NCBI RefSeq assembly: GCF_030272615.1
Contig: NC_081411.1
Span: forward strand, 182,986,977 to 183,050,976
Direction: 5' to 3'
Origin: Cryptomeria japonica
Taxonomy: Eukaryota > Streptophyta > Pinopsida > Cupressales > Cupressaceae
DNA: 64,000 bases
Part shown: one piece after another, positions 24,501 through 34,163 of the stretch
Layout: the number at the start of each line of letters is the position of its first letter
Position numbering within the stretch: the first letter of the stretch is position 1
Notes under the pieces: model-generated
The model's input: only the letters and a program-made list of their open reading frames with translations
The model's database searches: none
Told to the model about the DNA's origin: nothing
Translations under genes and position numbers: made by a program

Positions 24501-26437
24501 TTCTAGATTGCTTGGAGCTTCTATTGGTAAGAAATGGAGTGTGTTCCTTGGAAAAATATCCAAACCCAAAAAGCTATGATGGAGGTTGATGATGACATGG
24601 GGCACTGGGTAGCAGAAGTAATAAATCCTATCTCAGATAAAGACCCAGAAAATGCCACTGAAAAAAAATTTGTTGTTGAGAAAATTAACCTTGGAGTTGC
24701 TTCAAGAGTTGTGGACGCCAAACATTTAGAATCCTCCACCAAAAGAATGATATCCAAAACCTAGAAATATGAGAAAGACAAGCGGGAATTGAAACAGGTT
24801 GTTACACAGATGGTAGAATATATCAATGCCATACATTACCTAAGTCCTCAGCCTCTGACACAGATGTCATTGTCTTTTGACCTGAAATCACCATTAAACT
24901 AGAAGCTATTGGATAAGGTTCAAAGAAGCCATATGATGGCTGAGATTTTTGATGAATGGCTTGACTCCATAGTGCAGCATGGCACAGATTACATTGCTAG
25001 CTTAATCAAGGTATATGATAATGCTATAGCCATGAGTAAAAAGATGGAGTTGGAAGCTACAACATGGGACAAAGAAAGAAATAAATGGGTAGCGGTTTTC
25101 GCATAGATGAATGATGTACAAAAATTTGGGATCATGAAATTTCTTGCCGAGAAGCCCATGGATAACTTGGATGACAATGTACTGTATGTATCAAGGAAAA
25201 CATGTTGAATGGAGAAACTCAATAATCAAATAGGGTCACGAAGAGTCAATGAAATTATTAAAAGAATTGAAAGAGCACATTGATACGATGCAAAAAGATT
25301 TGATATGCATTGATATATAGCTCCTGAAAGATGATGGACAAACAATTAAGCATGCAAAAGACATGGTCACAACTTTTAAGGAGAGATTTCAGCTTGTTAA
25401 AGAAACAAAGCCTCTAACTACGGATGACTTCTCCAAGGTGGCTAGGATCGAGTCAATGTTAGAAGTTTGCTTTGATCATCTGGAAGTGCATAAAATAAAA
25501 GTCATACAATTAAACATGGATAAAGAAGTCTGGAAACAACGCATTCTGCATATTGGGCTCCCGCATTATCAGGTCATCCTCAACTTCTCAACGACACACC
25601 TGGAGTGGTTAAATGTGTGTGGCACTACGGTAAAACAAGATAAACCAACCATTACCTCTACCATGTTGGAATCTTGACCAGGCTACGAATAAGTTGTCAT
25701 TTTGTTCGTGGCTCTTGGCCATTTAAGTTTTATCTAGTTTTAAGTAAAAGTGTTTCTTTTAACTCTAGCATAGAGTTTAAAAAACTTGGCTTATTTCAAA
25801 AAACTACTAGCCTAGAGGCTATATATGTAATTAAGCAAGCTTTTATTGAGGTCCAAAATTTTTTTATTTGGATTAGCAGACTTAGCTTTCTTTTGGAATT
25901 TTCAGTGAAGACATTTTATCTGTGAATGAAATGATATATTTTGCACAACCTTGAAATCTATGTGCTTGAATGAAAGAACAAATCTCTATTGGGATATAAG
26001 TTTGTGAATTCATTTGATTAAGGAAATTAGATATTTGTTGTTGTTTGAATGATTCTGAACCCCCTTATCCTTTGAGGCATGAGTGGGTCTCGATCAACAT
26101 TCATAATACATTGAGTATACTTTGTGAAATAAGTTTATAAGAGTGAAATATTCAAAGTTCAAGTCTGTGAGCTTACATTATGAATAATTATTTCATAGAA
26201 TTCATATTGTGTTGACAAATGGATGTGAAATCCTTTATCGCTTTCTAGTAAAAAGTGCATTTCCTTGTGATTAATTTGCATAAAAAATTATTAGATATCA
26301 TATGTTGAGTTGCACTCTTATGCAGAAGGTAAAAAAATAATCGATTCATCGAACTATTGGTTTCTTTTTCTTTTCAGCATGGATATGTGTGAGTCAATAT
26401 AAAAAATATTAATGAAAGGCATATCTATTAACCAATA
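21600..26437 (+). repeat. 5' LTR of G1, 4838 bp
   Basis: The LTR starts TGTTACCCCATTATTTTGTC and ends TTAACCAATA (CA mutated). It is homologous along its whole length to 32461-38176 once the solo LTR is removed. The left 500 bp are rich in GTTCAA/TTGAAC repeats. The right edge touches a primer-binding site. By eye the two LTRs differ by roughly a tenth of positions in sampled stretches, so the insertion is old. Confidence 0.88.
22506..25676 (+). pseudogene. LTR-borne ORF, copy in the 5' LTR of G1
   Basis: The plus-strand protein begins MNAKVAIMRLTLPNLGHTSC and has four visible parts. These are an N-terminal globular region (22506-23170), a middle region with GREWQGLHHEPWLDGMK-like and LNLELEFKKLNLQPYIARRN text (23200-24000), a basic and charged stretch (KRPKIGEVQTKRSKKSPLRS, 24190-24260), and a C-terminal alpha-helical, coiled-coil-like region (24580-25500). 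The longest uninterrupted piece is 301 codons (23674-24579). Stops such as the TAA at 22809 and the TAG at 25104 are sense codons in the 3' LTR copy, so they are later mutations. I see no enzyme motif. A DNA- or RNA-binding or structural role is only a guess. Confidence 0.75.
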
Positions 26438-26443
26438 GATTTT

Positions 26444-26460
26444 TGGTGACTCTGTTGGGG
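26444..26460 (+). other. primer-binding site of G1
   Basis: TGGTGACTCTGTTGGGG lies six bases after the LTR end, where minus-strand priming occurs. The same position in element G2 reads TGGCAACTCTACTGGGG. The exact tRNA primer would need a comparison with tRNA 3' ends. Confidence 0.8.
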
Positions 26461-26801
26461 GGTCAAACAAAAGGATTGGTCGCCAGGTCACTGGATATAT
26501 AGAACTGTCTTGTGAACTATTTAAAGTTTATCTAGTTCTATCAAAACTATGCATTATGAATAGGATAGAGCTAAGAAGATATAGTAGGTCTCAGAGGCAT
26601 AAAGGGATATTTGACTCAGTCTTTCAGGAATTGCAAAATCTTAACTTTTAGGCGTCCTTTACACCCAAGAGACGAGCAAGAATTAGACCTTCGTCCCCTT
26701 CCCCTTCATTTCCTGTAACTTCAGTTTGTAAAGCCCTAACCTTGCATGGTGTTACCTTACTCAATATAATCAACCCAACACCCCTTAATATCATTCTTCT
26801 G

Positions 26802-27709
26802 ATGGCATCCAATAATCCCTGGGGAGGCATAGTAGATTCATTAAATCTTGGTCTAAATTTGAATGCTTTACCCAAAGGAGCGAGGGCTCATTTCCCTAAG
26901 TTTAGTGGTGATGGGAAGGTCACAGTCGATGAACATTTAAATGCATTTAATGTTACATGTGGTGTGATAGCATAGCCATCCAACATGAAGATGTGGCAGT
27001 AAGGTTGTTTGTGTAGATATTAATTTAGGCAGTTGCAGATTGGTTTTACCATTTTCCGATTAGCATAATAACAAACTGGCAAGATTTGAAAACTAGGTTT
27101 GAATCTAGGTTCAAGGTTGCAGAAGATGAGCATTCCCTTTTGGCCGCATTAGCTCAATTAAAAAAAGAGATCCCTGAATCTATGAGAGATTTTATGGCCA
27201 AATTTGATAAAATTATCCATAAAATTCATACAAATCATAAACCTTCAGATGATAACTTGAAATGTTTCTTCATAAACTCTATACCCTTAGAGATAAGTTT
27301 ATTGATTTGGAGACAAAGAGTTGCAACTCAGAATGATGTCAAAACACTTCTTGTTGAGTTAGAAGATGACTTAATTACTGCAGAAAAATGAAAAAGGAAA
27401 GTGCAAGCGGCTAATGCGCAACCCTCTACCTCCTTAGACCCTATAATTAAAAGGTTGATGAATAATGTCATAACACTCAAAAGACAATTAACCAGACAAT
27501 TAACCAAGGCTAGTACATCTTACCCACAACCTTATCAAGACATACCAAGGAGGATTACGAATCAGTCTATGGGAACTGGGAATAAAGCCTTACAATTGCC
27601 TTCGACTCAACAAAGACTAGCAATTGAAGCTCCACCACTTAAGAGAAATATGTGTGTTTTCCATCTGACTGATGATCATGATGGTAGTTCTTGTCCAAAG
27701 ATGGTGTGA
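26802..27709 (+). pseudogene. gypsy gag of G1
   Basis: The frame starts MASNNPWGGIVDSLNLGLNL and, after a frameshift near 26975, continues with the retrotransposon Gag pattern WQDLKTRFESRFKVAEDEHS and ESMRDFMAKFDKIIHKI (27086-27391). The C-terminal region (27401-27709) ends with a CVFHLTDDHDGSSCP segment, a histidine/cysteine motif in the place of a zinc knuckle. Gag forms the virus-like particle. The aligned G2 copy at 59722-60359 confirms the reading frame. Stops at 26975 and 27391 inactivate it. Confidence 0.85.
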
Positions 27710-27864
27710 CATGCACAAATGATAAATACAAGAGAATTCATAAGTGAACTTGCTCTGGAAGAAGAAGTCCATGGGCAACCTAGTGACTCTAGAATACACT
27801 TCTTGGAGTATGAATTAGATTAATACAGAGGAGGTGATATATTATTGACCCTTGGAGACCCTTA

Positions 27865-28620
27865 TTGTGCCATACTAGTAATCAGTGTCAATCCAAAAGC
27901 ATAGGTACCACTACTTTTCCCGAAACCGTAGCTAAAGGTAAAGAACCTGAGAACCAGAACTCAGAGAATGGTTCAAGAGTTCAAGAAGTTCAGATGTTCA
28001 AGCATTCTGACCTTGATACTTCTTTTGATATTGTTGAATTCTGTAAGGCATCTAAAATTCAAATTTCTCCAACTAAATATCTTAGGTTGAATCCTAAAGA
28101 GCTAGAAAAGTTAATTAAATATGTACAAGGGGAAACTTCTCAGTTGCAATACACCAAAATACCATTGATTAATCTTGAGTCCTCACAAGATGAAAAGGAT
28201 ACCAAATTTGTAGAGTTGTCTAGTACTGTTCTAAAGGCATTAGCTAAATAACCAATTCAACCACCATTAGTACTTGACCAAAGGCCTAAGCCATTTTATG
28301 TGTCTTTATTTATCAATGGATATAAACTTAATAATTGCATCATTGATTCGAGAGCCTTCGATAATATTATGCCTTCTGCAGTTGCTAAGGCATTAGGTCC
28401 TTTACTCACTAAAACATATGGTAAATTCTATTCAATGGACTCAAAGCAAATTCCTTTACTAGGTCAAATCAAAGATGTGCAAGTTCCTCTGGCAGTACAT
28501 CCTAACAAATGAGTGAAGTTAACTATTTTGGTTGTTGATATTCCTGCAAGTTATGGAATGTTGCTAACTAGGACTTTTTGTAGTGTGTTGAGAGGAGAAA
28601 TTAAAATGGATTGATCTGAG
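27865..28620 (+). pseudogene. G1 protease region
   Basis: Pieces at 27865-28251 and 28300-28512 lead into the aspartic protease. The active site reads NCIIDSRAFDNIMPSAVAKA, where DSGA-type residues are expected, so the key Gly has changed. A second region, near 28530-28580, resembles the flap strand. The protease would process Gag-Pol. The domain is split by stops. Confidence 0.7.
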
Positions 28621-28815
28621 GTAATAATCTCCATAGGTACGCAAAAAATTGCTCTTCAACCTGAACCAAAATTCAACTATACAGTTTTGCCCTTTGATGA
28701 CCTAAAATCTCAAATATTGTATCAAGAATGTGATTTTGGCAATTATTTGCTCTTCTCTGATGATAAGAAAGGGACACCAGAAGATGTAGTAGATCCTACT
28801 ACAGGCTTGTAGGAA

Positions 28816-29274
28816 ATGGATTTTGATGGGAGTTGTGCATCGGCTGGATCTGGTGCTAGAGTGGTGCTCATTTCTCCACAAGGTGGAAAAAATCCTTTTT
28901 CATTCAAATTAGAATTAAAAAATACTAATAATACCATAGAATATGAGGCATTGTTGTTAGGAATTGAGAAAGCTAGGAAAAGAGGAATCAAATTGTTGAG
29001 CGCCAAAGGCAATGCAGAATTAATTGTTAAACAAGTACGAAATCTCTTATTGGTAAATTATGAAAGGCTTAGACATTACAAAAACATATTCTTGGATGAG
29101 ATTGAATATTTTGATGCTTTCTCAATTGAAGCCATTCTTAGAGATCAAAATTCCCATCCAGATTCTTTGGTAGTGTCAGCGTCTTTATTAATCCCACATC
29201 TAGATTTTGGTGCAGATGTTTACAGGATTGAAGTTATATATCACCCTAACATACCCGATAATTCAAATTTCTAG
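28816..29274 (+). pseudogene. additional archaeal-type RNase H (aRNH) of G1
   Basis: The 152-codon frame starts MDFDGSCASAGSGARVVLIS (first catalytic Asp in FDGS). It continues with NNTIEYEALLLGIEKARKRG (catalytic Glu) and KGNAELIVKQV, where the usual GDSELIV Asp is Asn, and ends DSLVVSASLLIP. This pattern is that of the second RNase H found in plant Tat-lineage elements. It lies between protease and RT rather than after the normal RNase H. One changed catalytic residue suggests loss of activity. Confidence 0.8.
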
Positions 29275-29277
29275 AAA

Positions 29278-30680
29278 GTGCTTGGAAATGATAAACAAAT
29301 CAATAAGTTCTTGCAAAATTCTGAAATGCTTGCCTCTTCTTTCTTCGAATGGTCTGAGAATGAATCTAATGAGTTTTGTCCAGATACAGGGGGAGGTTCT
29401 AAAAAAGAAGTTTTTCAGTTGAAGGAAAATTGGATTCCCAAAGGCCTAGTATCCTTAGAACGCTTCTTTGATCGCAATGAAAGGTATGTCAAAGAAAATA
29501 CTTCTCAAACTACTAAGACAATGGGAGAATAGGAAAAGATTAATTTAGGTGATGCAAATAACCCAAAGATGGTCAATTTAGGCAAGTGTTGCAACCCTGA
29601 GGAAAGACATTTATCTATTAAATTGTTACAAAAGTTTTTTTGATGTTTTTCCCCAATCTTATGAGGATTTGAAAGACTTTAGAAATGGTCAATTTCAGCA
29701 TCATATTCCTCTCAAGCCTGGTGTGGTTCCTTTTAGACAAAAATTGAGGAATTACAATCCCAAGGTCACAGATGCTATTTTTAAAAAAATATTCAAGATG
29801 CTTCAGGCAAGTATTATCTATCCTATTCACCATTCTACATGGGTGTCCAATATTATTCCGATTTGCAACAAAAATGGAGATATAAGGATTTGTGTGGATT
29901 TTTAAAACTTGAATCAAGCCAGTTTGAAAGATAATTACCCATTGCCAGCGATGGATCATTTTCTCCAAACTATTGCTAGATCATAAATGATGTCAATACT
30001 TGATGGTTTCTTTGGTTATAACCATATAAGTGTAGAAATAGAGGACCACCACAAAATGACCTTTACAACACCTTAGGGAACTTTCACCTACAACCGTATG
30101 CCTTTTGGCCTAATAAATGCGGGAGCAACTTTCCAAAGGGCGGTGAATCTCTCCTTCGGTCACCTCATTGGTAAGACTATAGTTATCTATCTGGATGATT
30201 TGACAATTTTCTCTAAAAGAAGGAAAAATCACCTAAGAGATTTGGAGACTATGCTACAAAGATGCAGAGACCATGGTATTTCCCTCAACCCGAAGAAGTC
30301 AGGTTTTTGTGTTACAGAGGGGAAGCTATTAGGGCATATAGTTTCACAAGATGGTATCAAAATAGATCTTGATCGGTTAAAATCTATCTAGTAGTTAAGT
30401 TTTCCATCAAACAGAAGTGGTGTCAAATCATTCTTTGGGCAAGTGAGTTCTCTCAGGAGGCTTGTGCCAGACTTTGATGAAATTATTAAACACATTGTAG
30501 GGATGATGAGTGAAAAGCGGATTTTCAAATGGAAGGAAGAAGAAAAAAGAGCCTTTGAAGAGGTAAAGGAAGAAATTGCTCATGCTCCAACACTAATAAA
30601 TCCTGATTTTAAGAGAGATTTTATCATGTATCGTTATGCTTCAGAACACAATATCCGGCTTTCTTTTGTAAAAGAATAAA
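29278..30680 (+). pseudogene. G1 reverse transcriptase
   Basis: The linker (29278-29532) carries FQLKENWIPKGLVSLERFFD, then RT begins near 29670 with FQHHIPLKPGVVPFRQKLRN. The fingers and palm follow, with VSNIIPICNKNGDIRICVDF, then MPFGLINAGATFQRAVNLSF and the catalytic IVIYLDDLTIFSK (30180-30215). The thumb includes LGHIVSQDGIKI, and 30443-30679 leads to RNase H (FIMYRYASEHNI). The YLDD box is intact but stops occur near 29903, 29985 and 30391. RT copies the genomic RNA into DNA. Confidence 0.88.
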
Positions 30681-31139
30681 CTGAATGAAGAAGTCCCTAT
30701 TGCGTTCATGAGCATTCCACTCAAAAAGAATGAATTGAATTACTCATTAATCAGTAAACATGCCTTTGTAGTTGTTAAAGCTGTCAAGCATTTCAAGTAT
30801 TATGTACTACATTCCTATTCAATTGTCTTTGTGCCAAACCCCACTGTGAAAAGTATCTTGACTCAGCAGGAGGTGGGAATGAATAATAGAGTGACCTAGG
30901 TTTCAAAGGTTTGGGAATTTGATCTGGATATCACACCGACCAAGTTAGTCTGGGGGCAAGGATTATGTCATTTAATAGCTGAAAATGAGGAAGAAGACAA
31001 CCTGCCACTAACTTTATTTTTCAGCTTGCAAGATGAATGGTTCACCGATGTGGATCATTACCTGACATATGGAGAATGTCTTGAGCATTTAAATACAAAA
31101 GAAAAGGGAAATATTAGATTGAAGGTAGCTTAATATGTG
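30681..31139 (+). pseudogene. G1 RNase H and connection
   Basis: After a frameshift near 30680, ELNYSLISKHAFVVVKAVKH and KYYVLHSYSIVFVPNPTVKS (30708-30899) match the usual gypsy RNase H in Tat elements. The tail to about 31110 includes LGQGL-like and EHLNTKEKGN-like text before integrase. RNase H removes RNA from the RNA-DNA hybrid. Acidic active-site residues are not all recognisable. Confidence 0.72.
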
Positions 31140-32295
31140 ATTGTGGATGGTATCTTATACAAAAAGGGCTTGGATGGGTCATTCTTAAGGTGTGTTGACA
31201 AGGAACAATAGGAGAAACTTTTACAAGTTTTTCATAATGAGGCATGTGAAGGACACTATTCATCTATCGTAACAGCCTTCAAAGTCCTCAGGAGTTGTTA
31301 CTACTGGCCAGGTATATTTAAAGATGCATATAAATGGGTTGCAGACTGTGAGAAATATAAGCTATTCTTAGGATGACCCCAATTAGCTGCATTACCATTA
31401 AGGTCGATGATCATAGATGAACCCTTTAAACAATGGGGTTTAGATTTTATTGTTTCATTTAATCCCCCGTCAAGTGTTGGTCATACTCATATCCTCACAG
31501 CTACAAATTATTTTATGAAGTGGGTAGAAGCAGTCCCCGTCAGGAAGACTACTTCAGAATTTGTTTGTAACTTCCTGAAAGAGAATATCTTGACTAGGTT
31601 TGGTGTACCCAAGAAGAGCATAACCGATAATGCCCTAAATTTCTCTTCTGAAGAAATCAGCATGTTTTGTTACAATCATGGCATTCTCTTATCTCATTCT
31701 TTAGATTACTATTGGCAAGGAAATGGCCAGGCTGAATCTAGCAATAAGAATCTGATTTCTATAATGCAAAAATTAGTGGCTAAGAATGCAAAGGATTAGC
31801 ATAAAAGACTATATGAAGCACTGTGGGCAGATAGGACCTCGCCTAAAAGGGCCATAGGTATGACACCATTTGAATTGGTATACAGAGTAGAAGCTCAGTT
31901 GTCCTTACCTCTAGAATTATCAGTTGCTAGGTTGCAAAAAGTGATAGAAGATGAAATCTTCCAAAGTTCTCTGGAAAAGAAAATTATGTACTTTTCAAAA
32001 ATTGAAGAAGAGAGGCAAGAGTTGGTGGATCACATCACTACAGATCGAGCTAGGGTAAAGAATTTTTGTGATCGCAGAGCTAGACCATGACATTTTATGG
32101 TGGGAGATCAAGTCCTGCTCTGGGACAAATGCAAGGAACCCAAAGGAGCTCATAGGAAATTTGATTCTTTGTGGAAAGGACCAATCATGATCAAATAGGT
32201 ATTAGGCCCTAACTCATTTAAACTTGAATACCTTAATGGAGTTTCACTGCCCTTGTCCTACAATGGGAAAGATTTAAAGTTGTATCAGTTATAAG
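31140..32295 (+). pseudogene. G1 integrase
   Basis: The HHCC zinc region runs from LLQVFHNEACEGHYSS near 31220 to the CEKYKLFLG segment (second Cys changed to Tyr). The core is in the open frame 31407-31799: KQWGLDFIVSFNPPSSVGHT (first Asp), FGVPKKSITDNALNFSSEEI (second Asp) and YWQGNGQAESSNKNLISIMQ (Glu). It continues at 31860-32090 and to about 32295 with MTPFELVYRVEAQLSLPLEL and a C-terminal YNGKDLKLYQL end. The order D, D, E is kept but the frame has stops. Integrase inserts the cDNA. Confidence 0.87.
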
Positions 32296-32460
32296 CAAGT
32301 CTCCTCCTTCTTTGTACATAGGTTTTTGTTGTGGTGTTTGTTTTTCTTGTTGTGTGGTTTGTTGTGGCCGGACCTTTGTCCTTCTCGGCTTGCGTGTGAA
32401 AATAGAGATTCTAGGTTCCATTCTTGGTCCTTCTCAGTCCTAGTCCCTAGTCAGAGCCGA
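32296..32460 (+). other. short 3' untranslated stretch of G1
   Basis: These 165 bp lie between integrase and the 3' LTR. I see no clear polypurine tract at the LTR edge (it reads GTCAGAGCCGA), which is unusual for a gypsy element. No ORF is present. Confidence 0.6.
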
Positions 32461-32998
32461 TGTTATCCCATTATTTTGTCAACAATTAAAGTCTTTGTCT
32501 TGAGAAAAATAATGTGTCATTAATGTTTCTTTTCTCACTCGGCTTGATCCATCCTTGGCTATGTACCTCTTCTTTATAATTCACTTTTTCTATCCCAATG
32601 AACTCGTGTGTTGAACCTGCATCTTGGTTCAAGGTTCAAGGTTCAAGTGGTGCCTTCATGTGTGTCGCGGCTATGTTTTATTGTTAAGAGAGTGAGCATC
32701 AATGTGTTAAGTTAGTTTGAACTTGAACTTTTGAACCTTTCTTAAAGCAGTTCAAGGTTAAAAGTTCAAGGTCCTCGTTTATGTTTGTTAAAAGTCTTCG
32801 CTCATTCCCAATTGTCGTGTTCAGTCGCAAGCTAGAAGTCCTTTTTTTTTCAGGATTGAACTTGAACCATTGAACTTCTTGTTAAATATTTCACGGTTCA
32901 AAAGTTCATTTCAAGTTGGCCCCGAGGATATTTATAAAGCAAGGTGGCACGGCAAAAGGAATATTTTGAGCATATTATATTTTAAAATTCTAATTATG

Positions 32999-33788
32999 GA
33001 AAGTGTAGACACCCAAAATTGTCATGTCTAATTAAATAAATATTTTATTTATTTAATTATCTAAGCTTAATTCTTCTATTAATTAAATAAATCTTTATTT
33101 ATTTAATTAATTCATTTATCCTCTTCTAGCCTTATTTCTCATTTAAATAAATACATTTATTTATTTAAATTATCCTTTTCTTAAATTAAATAAATATTTT
33201 ATTTATTTAATTGATCCCATTTCTTCTATTAATTAAATAAATCTTTATTTAATTAATTAATTCATTAGCCTTTTCTACCTATGACACATGTCATTCATCT
33301 CTTAATTCATACACTACCTACCCCTTTCATTATTTTATTATTTCTTTTACCTACCCTCTAATCATAGCCAACCTCCTTTTACACCTCTCAATCTTATCCC
33401 TCCATTTCATATAGTGTTTTCTATATAAGGAAATACTTCCTTCATTATCAAACCCTAATCATTTTTATGCACTTGACTACACTACGCTTTTGAGCATATG
33501 TGATCCTACTTGCAACCACATTCCGTTCTTTGTTGAGATCTTGTGCACATAAAATCTGAGAGCAAATATATCAAGCAAGATCAATGGAGATAGGAAGAAT
33601 GGAGATCCAAACCCTATTGGACATGTGATGGTATAATCTTTGTGATTTCATTTGATTTGCATTGTCTTAGGTAATCTTCATATGTTATGGTGGATCTTTG
33701 TTGTTGTTAGGCTAGGGTTTTGTGGTTGAATTCATTTAGCCTTTCAATATCGTTATTATTGTTATCTATTTTCACCATAAACAGAAAG
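32999..33788. mobile_element. solo LTR with target-site duplication GAAAG
   Basis: A 780-bp LTR (33004-33783) starts TGTAGACACC and ends CACCATAAACA. It is flanked by GAAAG at 32999-33003 and 33784-33788. The undisturbed sequence at about 22129-22150 in the 5' LTR reads ATTATGGAAAGAAATCATG, the exact empty site. A TATA-like CTATATAAGG is at about 33420. The first 250 bp contain five AT-rich inverted repeats. A homologous LTR with internal sequence attached is at 60360-61133. Confidence 0.93.
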
Positions 33789-34163
33789 AAATCATGAAAA
33801 CTCAAGCCGTTTGTATGGAGTTGATATGTAATAAATAAATTTGTCAGAATCCCATCAAATCATGGGTTATCTCACATGCTTGAGTGAATTATCATGAGGC
33901 GTACATAGGTATTACTCAATTTTTCTGCCTCTTAGTATGTAAGTTCTCAAATTGTGAAATTGGTAGTTGTTATTGTTGGAGAAGCGAAGGGTGCCAAAAA
34001 TAATTTAAACTCCATACTTTTGAGGGTTTCATAGATTTGATCATGGCAATAGGTGAGTTCTGATAGTTTCTTCTCCACTGTGTTACTAGCTCAAAAAGTC
34101 GATATAGAAAAATTCTTTATTTTGGAATAGACTTTTTTTCTTTCTAAAAATTATTTGGTGAAT

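Noticed and set aside
33004-33783. AT-rich solo LTR considered as a MITE
   Set aside because: The TG/CA ends, five-base duplication, promoter-like TATA and a homologue with a primer site at 60360 identify it as an LTR.
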